Origin: G963666945 sp963666945
Lineage (GTDB): Bacteria > Bacteroidota > Bacteroidia > Bacteroidales > Marinifilaceae
Direction: 5' to 3'
DNA: 33,203 bases
Assembly: GCA_963666945.2 (NCBI GenBank)
Contig: CAXXRT010000003.1
Coordinates: 1 to 33,203 of the forward strand
The position numbers and the translations under genes are program-made. This document shows positions 24,236-32,505 of this stretch, piece after piece. The stretch's first letter is position 1. Every line of letters begins with the position of its first letter. Below the pieces are notes generated by a model, which had not been told where the DNA came from, did not search any database, and saw only the letters and a program-made list of their open reading frames with translations.

Positions 24236-25579
24236 CTATTCCCCTGCCACCTTCATCGACTCAATCAAAATCGAGCCAGTCTGGATCTGCGAGCGAGTTT
24301 CCGTATCCGTACCAACAGCGACAATCTGCTTAAACATATCTGTCAGATTGCCGGCAATGGTGATCTCTGAAACCGGATACTGAATCTCGCCGTTTTCCAC
24401 CCAGAAGCCAGCCGCACCACGCGAGTAATCACCAGTCACTACATTAACCCCCTGCCCCATCAGCTCAGTTACCAGCAAACCGGTACCCAGCTCTTTCAGC
24501 ATCTGGTTAAAATCCTGACCGGTAGACTCGACATACCAGTTATGAATGCCACCCGCATGCCCTGTCGGGGTCATGTCCATCTTCCTCGCAGCGTAGCTGG
24601 TCAGCAGATAGGTGGAAAGCACCCCGTCAGTAATTATCTGACGGTCTTGAGTTATCACCCCTTCACTGTCAAACGGGCTAGAAGCCAGCCCGCGTAACAC
24701 ATGCGGCTTTTCTGCAATATTGAACCAGTCCGGTAGAATCTTCTCACCAAGCTTATCCAGCAGGAAAGAAGACTTACGATACAGATTTCCGCCGCTGATC
24801 CCCATCACCAGATGCCCCATCAGCCCGGTTGCAGCATCAGCAAGAAACATCACCGGGAACTGACCAGTTTTGATCTTCTGTGCATCCAGCCTGTTTACGG
24901 TTTTTTCTGCTGCTTTCAGACCAACAATCTCCGGTGTCCAGAGATCCTCGTGACAACGGGCAACACTGTAACTGTAATCGCGCTCCATCACACCGTTACT
25001 GCCCTCACCAATAACCACACAACTCATACTATGACGGCTGGAAGGGTAGCTGGCAATCAGGCCGTGGCTATTGCCATAAACCTTCAGACCGTAGTGACTG
25101 TCGTAATTTGCCCCATCACTGTGCTTGATCTTATCGCTGTACTCCAGAGCGACCTTCTCCGCCCGAATAGCAATATTAGCTGCATGATCCGGCTCAGGCT
25201 CATCCGGATGGAAAAGATCCAGATCCGGGATCTCCTTCACCATTAGCTCTTTCGGAGCCGGACCAGAGAAAGGGTCTTCCGAAGTATATTTAGCTATATC
25301 CAGCGCGGCTTCTACGGTCTGCTGGATTGCTTTTTCACTTAAGTCAGATGTGGATGCACTGCCTTTGCGCTGACCACGGTAAACCGTAATCCCCAGAGCA
25401 CCGTCACTGTTGAATTCTACATTCTCCACCTCACACATGCGGGTGGATACACTAATACCTGTCGTTTTAGTAATAGCAACCTCAGCCGCATCTGCGGTGC
25501 CTGTTGCCAGCTCCAACGCCTTCTCTACTGCCGCTTCTAACTCAACCTTCTGCTGAGCAACCTGCTGTTTTGCATTCAT
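24236..25579 (-). CDS. pmbA: TldE/PmbA, metalloprotease complex subunit
   Basis: Partner of TldD in the heterodimeric TldD-TldE protease that degrades unfolded peptides and matures microcin B17 in E. coli. The 447-residue product has E. coli PmbA length (450) and the family patterns GISVSTRMCEVENVEFNSDGALGITVY near the N-terminus, GISGGNLYRKSSFLLDKLG in the middle and the C-terminal VTGDYSRGAAGFWVENGEIQYPVSEITIAGNL. TldE lacks the HExxxH zinc motif of TldD, and none is seen here. It diverges from darP; tldD is not in the window. Confidence 0.96.
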   Translation of the reverse strand: MNAKQQVAQQKVELEAAVEKALELATGTADAAEVAITKTTGISVSTRMCEVENVEFNSDGALGITVYRGQRKGSASTSDLSEKAIQQTVEAALDIAKYTSEDPFSGPAPKELMVKEIPDLDLFHPDEPEPDHAANIAIRAEKVALEYSDKIKHSDGANYDSHYGLKVYGNSHGLIASYPSSRHSMSCVVIGEGSNGVMERDYSYSVARCHEDLWTPEIVGLKAAEKTVNRLDAQKIKTGQFPVMFLADAATGLMGHLVMGISGGNLYRKSSFLLDKLGEKILPDWFNIAEKPHVLRGLASSPFDSEGVITQDRQIITDGVLSTYLLTSYAARKMDMTPTGHAGGIHNWYVESTGQDFNQMLKELGTGLLVTELMGQGVNVVTGDYSRGAAGFWVENGEIQYPVSEITIAGNLTDMFKQIVAVGTDTETRSQIQTGSILIESMKVAGE

Positions 25580-25747
25580 AACTGTTCTAATCTTTTCAAT
25601 AAGTTCTTTCGTTGTTGTCTTTAGGATAACAAGGTTTTCGCTTTCTCCCCATAAATCTTGCTAAAATAGTGCAATATGCCCGAAATAATTGAAGCCGCGG
25701 TTTCAGTTATAGAAGGACTCTCTGGATAAAGACGAGAAATTAAGTAA

Positions 25748-26275
25748 ATGGCAAGAAAAAACCAAAAAGCTCCCTGGGAAGAGGAAGAAGAGATTATCTG
25801 GGTAAGTAAAACCGAGATGAAAAATGACATGGAAGATTTGCAAAAACTTGGCGAAGAATTGGTAGAACTTAAACCAGCAGTTCTTGAAAAATTCCCGCTT
25901 CCCGAAGACCTTTTTGACGCAATCAAAGATGCCCAGCGTTTCAAGAACGAAGCAAAACGCCGCCAACTGCAGTATATCGGAAAACTGATGCGCAGCATTG
26001 ATCCTGAGCCGATTCAGGCTGCACTGGATAAGCTGCGTAACAAGCACTCACAGGCAACAGCAACACTGCACAAACTGGAGAAACTGAGAGATCGTGTGGT
26101 AGAAGAAGGCGACTCAGCGATCAACGACGTTGTGGAAAAATATCCAGAGGCTGATCGTCAACGTCTGCGTCAATTATTTCTGCAGGCAAACCGGGAACGG
26201 AAAGCCAACAAACCACCAAAAGCTTCCCGTGAGATTTTCCAGATACTGAAAGAGCTGGAGAACGAGGAGTTCTAG
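25748..26275 (+). CDS. darP: Dual-action ribosomal maturation protein DarP
   Basis: Formerly YjgA. In E. coli it associates with late 50S precursors and helps peptidyl-transferase-centre maturation. The 175-residue basic, helical protein matches the family in length and motifs: WVSKTEMKNDMEDLQKLGEELVEL, the QRFKNEAKRRQLQYIGKLMR segment and the C-terminal RQLFLQANRERKANKPPKASREIFQ. It diverges from pmbA, as in E. coli where the two genes are also neighbours. A REP-like palindrome cluster and a terminator follow. Confidence 0.95.
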   Translation: MARKNQKAPWEEEEEIIWVSKTEMKNDMEDLQKLGEELVELKPAVLEKFPLPEDLFDAIKDAQRFKNEAKRRQLQYIGKLMRSIDPEPIQAALDKLRNKHSQATATLHKLEKLRDRVVEEGDSAINDVVEKYPEADRQRLRQLFLQANRERKANKPPKASREIFQILKELENEEF

Positions 26276-26282
26276 TTAGCGA

Positions 26283-26384
26283 TCATCCAGAAACGAATAA
26301 GGGTTCAGAAACGAATAAGGGTTTCCATGTCCCTGCATGGAAACCCTTAAGATCGGTATGCATTCCCACGCAGGAGCATGGGAA
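26283..26384. repeat. REP-like palindrome cluster, copy C, between darP and uppP
   Basis: AACGAATAAGGGTT is duplicated just before a perfect 13-bp stem AAGGGTTTCCATG (26317-26329) / CATGGAAACCCTT (26336-26348). A second, decayed palindrome follows: TTCCCACGC (26363-26371) / GCATGGGAA (26376-26384). The second shares its core with copies A and B. The start of the block (TCATCCAGAAACGAAT) recurs at 8003-8018. Confidence 0.75.
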
Positions 26385-26388
26385 CGTC

Positions 26389-26421
26389 AAATACGGGGGA
26401 CGAAACGCGCCCCGTATTTTT
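26389..26421 (+). terminator. Terminator after darP
   Basis: A 10-bp stem AAATACGGGG (26389-26398) / CCCCGTATTT (26410-26419) is followed by T on the plus strand. It overlaps the uppP stop codon on the minus strand, where it has only a short T tail. Confidence 0.7.
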
Positions 26422-27226
26422 AATTCCCCATCATCAGATAGGCGTACAACCCAAAACCTAAGATCAAACGGTAAATCACAAATGGTGTCATCCCCATTCT
26501 TGAGATCAGCTTCAGGAAGAAGTAGATACAGGCATAAGCACTGATAAAAGAGGTAATAATCCCTGTCATCAGAAAACCAATATGCACAGGTTCACTGCTG
26601 GTCACCAACTTCATCCCCAAATAGCTTCCCGCCAGCGCGATGATCGGAATCGACATCAGGAACGAAAAGCGGGCTGCCGCCTCACGGGTAAAGCCTAGAT
26701 ACAGAGCAGCAGTAATAGTCGCACCGGAGCGGGAAGTACCAGGAATAATGGCCAGAGCTTGCGCCACACCGACAAACAGCGACTTTTTCCAGTCCGCCTG
26801 ATATTCATCATCATTCAGATTCGGTTTTTTATCCACCCACCAAAGCAGAAAGGCAAAGATCACCGTAGTGGTTGCGATCACCCATGCATTGCGCAAATAC
26901 AGCTCTACCATATCTTTCATCAGCAGACCAAACACACAAGCGGGAATAGTCGCCAGCACAATCATCCAGGCCAGCTTGGATTCTTTGCTACGTTCCCCTT
27001 TGAAGATCGAACCCAACAACGATGAAAACAGAGTAACCACCTCTCTGCGGAAATAGATCACAACCGCAGCCAGAGTACCCACATGCACCGCTACATCAAA
27101 TGCCAGCCCTTGATCCTCCCAGCCTAGAATGGCCGAAGGCAAAATAAGGTGAGCCGAACTGGAAATAGGCAGGAATTCTGTCAATCCCTGAATTAATGCC
27201 AATACAAACGCTTCAAAATAACTCAT
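26420..27226 (-). CDS. uppP: Undecaprenyl-diphosphatase
   Basis: Also known as BacA; dephosphorylates undecaprenyl diphosphate to regenerate the lipid carrier for peptidoglycan and other envelope polymers. Overexpression gives bacitracin resistance. The 268-residue polytopic protein has the two catalytic motifs EFLPISSSAH (E17 to H26) and PGTSRSGAT (162-170, with the active-site Arg166), and about eight membrane segments. It is followed on the minus strand by a palindrome-rich convergent gap. folK lies 31 bases upstream, so the two may share a transcript with folB. Confidence 0.97.
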   Translation of the reverse strand: MSYFEAFVLALIQGLTEFLPISSSAHLILPSAILGWEDQGLAFDVAVHVGTLAAVVIYFRREVVTLFSSLLGSIFKGERSKESKLAWMIVLATIPACVFGLLMKDMVELYLRNAWVIATTTVIFAFLLWWVDKKPNLNDDEYQADWKKSLFVGVAQALAIIPGTSRSGATITAALYLGFTREAAARFSFLMSIPIIALAGSYLGMKLVTSSEPVHIGFLMTGIITSFISAYACIYFFLKLISRMGMTPFVIYRLILGFGLYAYLMMGN

Positions 27227-27257
27227 TATTTATCCAATATTTTTCTTTATTTTCTAA

Positions 27258-27746
27258 TTAATAATTAAACGAAAAGTCCACCAAAGACAGGTTTTCCATT
27301 CCCCCCATCTGCTGCCAGATCTGTTCAACTGTTCGGCCATCCCCAGGAACAACCAGTTCTGGACAAAGGTCATATAAGGGCTGAATCACAAACGGGAACT
27401 TAAAAATATCACTTCTCGGTAATTCAGGTTTCGTTTCGGAAATCATATCTCCAAACAAAATAATATCCAGATCCAGAGTACGATCCTGATACTTCTTTGC
27501 CTGCTCCTCACGACCCCATTTTATTTCTATATTACGTAATAAATGTGAAAATTCCGTCAACGGTAGCTCTGTCTCCAGCTCAATCACCAGATTATAAAAA
27601 GGATGACTATCAAAGCCGACGGGATCACACTCATACACACCTGAGCCCCGGAGTTTCTTACCCAAAAGGGAAAGCTCAGCAAAAGCCGCCTGCACATGCT
27701 TTTCGCGCTCTACATTACTGCCGACTCCGATAAATACCCTGGTCAT
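27258..27746 (-). CDS. folK: 6-hydroxymethyl-7,8-dihydropterin pyrophosphokinase
   Basis: Transfers pyrophosphate from ATP to 6-hydroxymethyl-7,8-dihydropterin in folate synthesis. The 162-residue protein starts with the family GVGSN motif and has DRTLDLDIILFGD (around 87-99), the HPPK signature with metal-binding Asp residues, then PRSDIFKFPFVIQPL. The loop near RTLDLD usually reads PHP in the best studied enzymes; here it is PRSDI, so this may be the more divergent FolK that many vibrios carry next to folB. It directly follows folB, the aldolase making its substrate. Confidence 0.9.
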   Translation of the reverse strand: MTRVFIGVGSNVEREKHVQAAFAELSLLGKKLRGSGVYECDPVGFDSHPFYNLVIELETELPLTEFSHLLRNIEIKWGREEQAKKYQDRTLDLDIILFGDMISETKPELPRSDIFKFPFVIQPLYDLCPELVVPGDGRTVEQIWQQMGGMENLSLVDFSFNY

Positions 27747-27813
27747 ACCCGCCCTCTTTCTGTACCTGCTCTCTTTCTATTCCGGTTTTTTACTGTACCC
27801 GCTCTCTTTCTAT
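27747..27813. repeat. Near-perfect 21-bp duplication at the folB-folK junction
   Basis: CTGTACCCGCTCTCTTTCTAT (27793-27813, coding for the end of FolB on minus) recurs with one change at 27760-27780, and a partial third copy (ACCCGCCCTCTTTC) lies at 27747-27760 beside the folK ATG. The duplicated bases read AAAGAGGGCGGGT on minus and supply the purine-rich ribosome site of folK. Confidence 0.8.
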
Positions 27814-28146
27814 AATCACTCCAACCCCTTTTGCCTGCGGTACAGCGCCAGGCTTGGTCAGACGAATTTTGATATAAGGCACGGAAAAGCGTTCCATTAT
27901 CAGTTCAGCAATCTCCTCTGCGACACGCTCAACCAGCAGAAAACGGCCATTCTCAATATGTTCCAGAACAGCCTGACTCACCTGAGCGTAATCCAGTGCA
28001 TCCGCCACATCATCACTCTTTCCGGCCAGGCGGTTGTCGTGTGCCATCTCTATATCCAGCACAAGTTTCTGTTTGATCTCTTGTTCCCAGTCGTACACCC
28101 CAATGGTTGTGATTACTTCCAGCTGTTCTATAAATACTTTATCCAT
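27790..28146 (-). CDS. folB: Dihydroneopterin aldolase
   Basis: Cleaves 7,8-dihydroneopterin to 6-hydroxymethyl-7,8-dihydropterin and glycolaldehyde in folate synthesis. The 118-residue protein has the tunnelling-fold signature: VFIEQLEVITTIGVYDWEQEIKQKLVLDIEM with the catalytic Glu near 22, DALDYAQVSQAVLEHI, FLLVERVAEEIAELIM and IRLTKPGAVPQAKGVGVIIER with the catalytic Lys. It is divergent from plsY and leads the folB-folK-uppP string. Confidence 0.96.
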   Translation of the reverse strand: MDKVFIEQLEVITTIGVYDWEQEIKQKLVLDIEMAHDNRLAGKSDDVADALDYAQVSQAVLEHIENGRFLLVERVAEEIAELIMERFSVPYIKIRLTKPGAVPQAKGVGVIIERERVQ

Positions 28147-28284
28147 GGTCTATTTATCCCTGTTGTAGAGGTCGGATACCCAAGGTACTGAAAAACACGT
28201 AGTATTATACGCAACATCAAAGGCTGGCTATCATAGCAAATAACCATTCGGATCCCGTATCACTTTTACGTATAAAGGACAGTT

Positions 28285-28881
28285 ATGACCCCGATTGCAC
28301 TTATAATGATCATTATTGCCTACCTGTTGGGCTCGATCTCAAGTGCAGTGTTGATCTGTCGCCTGTGCAACCTACCGGATCCACGATCTACCGGTTCAAA
28401 TAATCCGGGGGCAACCAATGTACTTCGAATTGGCGGAAAAGGTGCCGCCGCATCAGTACTGCTGTGCGATATGCTAAAGGGAACCGTTCCGGTCTGGCTG
28501 AGCTATTTTCTCGACATTGAGCCTCTTATTCTGGGAATTATCGGCATCGCCGCCTGTCTGGGACATATGTTCCCGATCTTCTTTCATTTTAAAGGAGGAA
28601 AAGGCGTGGCTACAGCGATAGGTGCTATCGCCCCAATTGGCTGGGATCTGACTGGTATGCTGGCCATTACCTGGCTGATAACGGCTGGAGTGACCCGCTA
28701 TTCTTCTCTTTCTGCCCTGATCACCTCCCTACTGGCCCCCTTCTACACTTGGTTGGTTAAACCTCAATACACCCTTCCGGTTGCAATGCTTTGCTGCCTT
28801 ATTATCCTGCGCCATCACCAGAATATTCGCCGTTTGTTTACTGGCAAAGAACCGAAAATCGGCGATAAGAAATCCGCATGA
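28285..28881 (+). CDS. plsY: Acyl-phosphate:glycerol-3-phosphate acyltransferase
   Basis: Inner-membrane enzyme that uses acyl phosphate to make lysophosphatidic acid, the substrate of PlsC. The 198-residue polytopic protein shows the three PlsY motifs: GSISSAVLICRL with STGSNNPGATNVLR, GHMFPIFFHFKGGKGVAT and the C-terminal LIILRHHQNIRRLFTGKEPK. It has about five hydrophobic segments. The RBS AAAGGACAGTT precedes the ATG. A 15-bp stem-loop follows the stop within two bases. Confidence 0.96.
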   Translation: MTPIALIMIIIAYLLGSISSAVLICRLCNLPDPRSTGSNNPGATNVLRIGGKGAAASVLLCDMLKGTVPVWLSYFLDIEPLILGIIGIAACLGHMFPIFFHFKGGKGVATAIGAIAPIGWDLTGMLAITWLITAGVTRYSSLSALITSLLAPFYTWLVKPQYTLPVAMLCCLIILRHHQNIRRLFTGKEPKIGDKKSA

Positions 28882-28882
28882 T

Positions 28883-28916
28883 AAACAACCTCATAACGGA
28901 GGTTATGAGGTTGTTT
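28883..28916. terminator. Stem-loop between plsY and the TrmO-like gene
   Basis: A perfect 15-bp stem (28883-28897 and 28902-28916) with loop GGAG begins two bases after the plsY stop. Each strand ends in TTGTTT, so it probably terminates transcripts from both converging genes. Confidence 0.85.
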
Positions 28917-28964
28917 AGGCATGAACAAAAATTTTCGGGGCAGATGAATTCTCCCCATGGCGAG

Positions 28965-29435
28965 TTAAAAACTGGCGAACACCTTACTCCAGTCGTAGGT
29001 AGCCGAGTCTTCATAGCAATCCGGCCAGTCTGCACACCAGTCCGGCACCTGACACTGCTTTACTCGTTCGGTGCATGGATGATAAGGCTTGATATCCAAC
29101 AAAGGCGTATCCGGCTCAGCATCCACCCATCCCAGCTCTATGGTACCCTGCTCACGGTCAATACAGATAGGCTGCACAACAGAAAGCAGCACAGGATTAG
29201 GCCGCATCGGTGAGCGGGTAGCAAATACACCAATATTATCCGGTGCATGTTGATAAGGCTTTTCGATCGTCACTATCTGGCGGTGTTCCTCCTGATCTAC
29301 CAAGTGCCCCCACCAAACCAGTTGCAGGTGACTAAAACCCTCCAGCCCAACCATCGCGGCACGGTACGCCGGGTTTACTTCTATCCAGAAACGCCCTTGT
29401 TGCTGACGAATATAGCCAATCGGTTCCAGGTTCAT
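28965..29435 (-). CDS. TrmO-like (TsaA domain) tRNA methyltransferase family protein, short form
   Basis: Belongs to the TsaA/TrmO beta-barrel family. E. coli TrmO uses S-adenosylmethionine to N6-methylate t6A37 of tRNA-Thr. The hallmark ATRSPMRPNPVLLSVV is present, together with EPIGYIRQ at the start, the LVWWGHL strand and LDIKPYHP near residue 115. At 156 residues it contains the barrel domain but not the C-terminal domain of the 235-residue E. coli protein. The usual NPIGLS is NPVLLS here. It could be a true short TrmO or a paralogue with another substrate; I therefore give no symbol. It is downstream of nothing on its strand, with the araC-like gene 97 bases before it. Confidence 0.82.
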   Translation of the reverse strand: MNLEPIGYIRQQQGRFWIEVNPAYRAAMVGLEGFSHLQLVWWGHLVDQEEHRQIVTIEKPYQHAPDNIGVFATRSPMRPNPVLLSVVQPICIDREQGTIELGWVDAEPDTPLLDIKPYHPCTERVKQCQVPDWCADWPDCYEDSATYDWSKVFASF

Positions 29436-29532
29436 AATAGCTCTCCTTATTTAATTTATGTCTTCGGGGCTATTTTTCCATTCCCTGCTTTTGACCTCTT
29501 TTCCATTTCCGCTTAGCTGTTGTCCAAAGCCG

Positions 29533-30408
29533 CTATTGTGCCGGTTTAACCGGGATACAAATATCTACCTCATAAAAATGGTGTCCGGCATGACAGAGAG
29601 AGCTCAGGCAACGCTCCATTGACTCACGCTCTGTATCGAGCTGATAACCGGATTGCTGCAACCAGACACTAGTCATCCAATCCCAGGCGGTAGAAAATTC
29701 ATCCTCACACAGACAATAACGCCGAACTGCATAGCTACCACCACTGAGCCTGGTCACGCCGATATCCCCATAAGCCTTTATTTCATCAGGAATGGCGAGT
29801 GCTACCATGACTCTTAAGTGACTTTCCCGGGTAATAAAACGATTATCGTGGTAGAGGTTATAACTGGGAGAAAGAGCCAGACCCCGCGGACCTGCCCAGG
29901 CAAAAAGGCGCTGGTAAAGCTCATCAAACAGCTCAGTATTAGCGACATAATCACCGATATTGCGGACATAGGCGATTTTAAATGGCTCAATGTGCTCAAT
30001 ATTGACCGGGCTGTTCAGACATGCCGGCTGATAATTCTGTAGCTCAGCTCTCAACTCATCCTTCTTCCCGCTATAGCGTACTCGCCATTCGCTGGCACTC
30101 ATCCCAAACTGCAGCTTAAAACTCTTAGCAAACGCCGCTGAGTTTGCAAAACCACAGCTAAGAGCAACGTCCGTCACCGGGCTCGATTTACTGGCCAAAA
30201 GACGTGCAGCTTTCTCCAGCCGCAGCCGGCGGACAAACTGATACAGAGACTCCCCAACCCGTTGCTTGAACACTCGGTTAAAATGATGCTCGGAAAAACA
30301 GGCCAGCTCTGCTAACTGAGCCACCGTTAGTTCCTGATCCAGATAACGTTGAATATGATCGATCACCCGGTCAACCCGGGCTTGATAAAGTTTGTTCATT
30401 TCGCTCAT
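29533..30408 (-). CDS. AraC family regulator with GyrI-like effector domain
   Basis: Transcription regulator with the DNA-binding domain first: two helix-turn-helix motifs within residues 10-110 (TVAQLAELACFSEHHFNRVFKQRVGES and VTDVALSCGFANSAAFAKSFKLQFGMSASEWR). A C-terminal GyrI/SbmC-like ligand domain follows (about 130-291, EPFKIAYVRNIGDY... to FYEVDICIPVKP). This is the Rob/BmrR-type architecture; such proteins often sense drugs or other small hydrophobic molecules. I start at the ATG at 30408; a TTG at 30411 and an ATG at 30399 are alternatives. The target and ligand cannot be read from sequence, and no obvious target operon is adjacent. Confidence 0.88.
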   Translation of the reverse strand: MSEMNKLYQARVDRVIDHIQRYLDQELTVAQLAELACFSEHHFNRVFKQRVGESLYQFVRRLRLEKAARLLASKSSPVTDVALSCGFANSAAFAKSFKLQFGMSASEWRVRYSGKKDELRAELQNYQPACLNSPVNIEHIEPFKIAYVRNIGDYVANTELFDELYQRLFAWAGPRGLALSPSYNLYHDNRFITRESHLRVMVALAIPDEIKAYGDIGVTRLSGGSYAVRRYCLCEDEFSTAWDWMTSVWLQQSGYQLDTERESMERCLSSLCHAGHHFYEVDICIPVKPAQ

Positions 30409-30501
30409 CAATAGTTAAGTAGCCTTTGTCAGCAGTCTGACCTCCGTTACTGATGGTGGTTCCCTATAACCGTGACGGAACTATTGATAAAACTCCGCTA
30501 C

Positions 30502-30526
30502 AAAAACGGCCGCTAAAGCGACCGTT
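30502..30526 (-). terminator. Terminator of tsaD
   Basis: AACGG-C-CGCT / AGCG-A-CCGTT forms a stem (30505-30514 and 30517-30526) with one mismatch and runs into five T on the minus strand. It lies 14 bases past the tsaD stop. Confidence 0.7.
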
Positions 30527-30539
30527 CTGATTACTACTA

Positions 30540-31556
30540 TTACTTAATGGGCATCAATTGATCGATCGGCCATCTTGGCTGGGCCTGTACCGATAGATCT
30601 GACGTTTCACCGTTTTTCAGCCGCTGCATGCCTGCATAAGCAATCATTGCCCCATTATCAGTGCAAAACTCGGTTCTCGGATAATAAACGTCACCACCGA
30701 CTTTTTTTGCCAGCTTTTCAAGCTCTGTTCTTAACTGTTTGTTGGCACTTACCCCACCAGCGATAACAATTCGCTTCATACCGGTTTGATCCAGTGCCCG
30801 CTTACATTTAATCGCTAATGTTGAACAGACAGCCTCCTGAAATGCATAGGCAATATCGGCTCGAGTCTGATCATCGCTATCATTAGCTGCAATGGTATTA
30901 GCCGCAAAGGTTTTCAGACCGGAGAAGCTCATATCCAGCCCTGGGCGGTCCGTCATTGGGCGTGGGAACTTAAAACGGCCCGGTGTGCCTTTTTCTGCCA
31001 GACGCGACAATAGCGGCCCTCCCGGATAATCCAGCCCCATCAACTTGGCGGTTTTATCAAATGCCTCACCGGCAGCGTCATCAATCGATTCCCCGAGGAT
31101 CCGGTATTCCCCAATACCCTTAACCTCAACAATCATACTGTGTCCCCCGGACACCAGCAGCGCAATAAACGGAAACGGTGGAGGTGTCTCTTCCAGCATA
31201 GGGGCCAGCAGATGACCTTCCATATGGTGAACAGGTATTGCCGGAACATTCCACGCATAGGCAATACTACGACCAATGGTCGCCCCCACCATCAGTGCGC
31301 CCACAAGCCCCGGTCCTGCAGTATAAGCGACACCATCAATATCTTCCGGAGACAGGTTCGCCTCCTTCATTGCTGCCTTAATTAGCGGAATGGTCTTCTT
31401 TACATGGTCACGGGAAGCCAGCTCCGGCACTACGCCGCCATAATCCGCATGCAGCTTCACCTGACTATATAGCTGATGTGAAAGCAATCCCAGCTCATCA
31501 TCATAAATGGCTACCCCTGTTTCATCACAGGAGGTTTCAATACCTAATATGCGCAT
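30540..31556 (-). CDS. tsaD: tRNA N6-adenosine threonylcarbamoyltransferase TsaD
   Basis: Transfers the threonylcarbamoyl group to A37 of ANN-decoding tRNAs (t6A), with TsaB and TsaE. The 338-residue ASKHA-fold protein has the metal-binding pair H111 and H115 in HHMEGHLLAPM, LLVSGGHSMIV, the GEAFDKTAKLMGLDYPGG segment and the C-terminal CTDNGAMIAYAG with the third metal ligand Asp. Length equals E. coli TsaD (337). It is divergent from rpsU, a conserved pairing. The neighbour TrmO-like gene also acts on t6A37 if it is a true TrmO, a possible functional link. Confidence 0.97.
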   Translation of the reverse strand: MRILGIETSCDETGVAIYDDELGLLSHQLYSQVKLHADYGGVVPELASRDHVKKTIPLIKAAMKEANLSPEDIDGVAYTAGPGLVGALMVGATIGRSIAYAWNVPAIPVHHMEGHLLAPMLEETPPPFPFIALLVSGGHSMIVEVKGIGEYRILGESIDDAAGEAFDKTAKLMGLDYPGGPLLSRLAEKGTPGRFKFPRPMTDRPGLDMSFSGLKTFAANTIAANDSDDQTRADIAYAFQEAVCSTLAIKCKRALDQTGMKRIVIAGGVSANKQLRTELEKLAKKVGGDVYYPRTEFCTDNGAMIAYAGMQRLKNGETSDLSVQAQPRWPIDQLMPIK

Positions 31557-31765
31557 ACTTCTCTCAGCACGTTTTTAATCACAAATAAGAATTGGCGCAA
31601 TATTACCTAATTCCATAAAATTTGACCACGATAATACTTTACAAAGGGCAGGTGATCGGATTAAAATTCGGCACCATTTTTGATCAAGCTGGTTAGAATC
31701 CGTTCAATTGCGAATCGGGATGACTGAAACCAGCACTAACGAATAACCCCTGAGGTGAAAGGCAT

Positions 31766-31981
31766 ATGCCAGTAGTTAAAGTACGTGAAAACGAACCGTT
31801 CGACGTTGCACTGCGTCGTTTCAAACGCTCTTGCGAAAAAGCAGGTATCCTTTCTGAAGTTCGCCGTCGCGAGCACTATGAAAAGCCTACTACAGTTCGC
31901 AAACGCGCTAAAGCAGCAGCTCAGAAGCGTCACGCTAAGAAGCTAGCTCGCGAAAACGCTCGTCGCGTTCGCCTGTACTAA
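31766..31981 (+). CDS. rpsU: 30S ribosomal protein S21
   Basis: Small basic ribosomal protein (71 residues, the E. coli length) near the anti-Shine-Dalgarno region of 16S rRNA. The sequence is almost identical to the enteric form: [19 protein letters not shown] then the [14 protein letters not shown] helix. A GAGGTG ribosome site precedes the ATG. It leads the macromolecular synthesis operon. In the 209-base divergent gap before it, TAGAAT at 31694-31699 is a candidate -10, but no convincing -35 was found. Confidence 0.98.
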
Positions 31982-32008
31982 TAACTGAGTCCCGGAAGGA
32001 ATTTAGTT

Positions 32009-32452
32009 ATGGCTCTTATTGAACAACTCAAAGAAGAGCAAAAAATAGCGATGAAAGCCAAGGACAAAGCGCGCCTTGGCACTATTCGTTTAGCCCTAGC
32101 AGCTATCAAGCAACGTGAAGTTGACGAGAAGATCACTCTGACCGACGACGATATCATTGCCGTGCTGACCAAAATGGTTAAACAACGTCGCGATTCTGTC
32201 GCTCAATATGAATCCGCCGGTCGTCAGGATCTGGCTGATGTGGAGCTGGCCGAAATTACCGTACTTGAGGATTTTATGCCTCAGCCACTGACCGAAGAAG
32301 AAGTAGCCGCGCTGGTTGAAGCAGCGATTGCCGATTCCGGTGCAGCAAGCATGCAAGACATGGGTAAGGTAATGGGTGTACTCAAGCCGCAGATTCAAGG
32401 GCGTGCGGATATGGGTAAAGTAAGCGGTTTAGTTCGCTCTAAACTGGCTTAA
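32009..32452 (+). CDS. YqeY/GatB-like domain protein
   Basis: A 147-residue protein of the YqeY family, related to the C-terminal tail domain of GatB. Family features are the helical N-terminus (LIEQLKEEQKIAMKAKDKARLGTIRLALAAIKQREVDE), the EITVLEDFMPQPLTEEEV middle and the AASMQDMGKVMGVLKPQIQGRADMGKVSGLVRSKL end. Its role is not established; a link to tRNA or translation is inferred from the GatB tail and from its place between rpsU and dnaG in Vibrio and related genera. E. coli lacks it at this position. It follows rpsU by 27 bases. Confidence 0.9.
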   Translation: MALIEQLKEEQKIAMKAKDKARLGTIRLALAAIKQREVDEKITLTDDDIIAVLTKMVKQRRDSVAQYESAGRQDLADVELAEITVLEDFMPQPLTEEEVAALVEAAIADSGAASMQDMGKVMGVLKPQIQGRADMGKVSGLVRSKLA

Positions 32453-32472
32453 CAGCTCAACCTAAGTTTCAG

Positions 32473-32505
32473 CAAGCCGTGCTATCCGATGGAGCGCACG
32501 GCTTG
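32473..32505 (+). terminator. Internal hairpin between yqeY and dnaG
   Basis: A perfect 10-bp stem CAAGCCGTGC (32473-32482) / GCACGGCTTG (32496-32505) with a 13-base loop stands 20 bases after yqeY. Only two T follow. It is in the place of the internal terminator that lowers dnaG expression in the E. coli rpsU-dnaG-rpoD operon, so a leaky terminator or RNA processing site is likely. Confidence 0.6.

Noticed and set aside
31557..31765. LexA operator in the rpsU leader, as reported for E. coli
   Set aside because: No CTGT-N8-ACAG type site is present in the gap.
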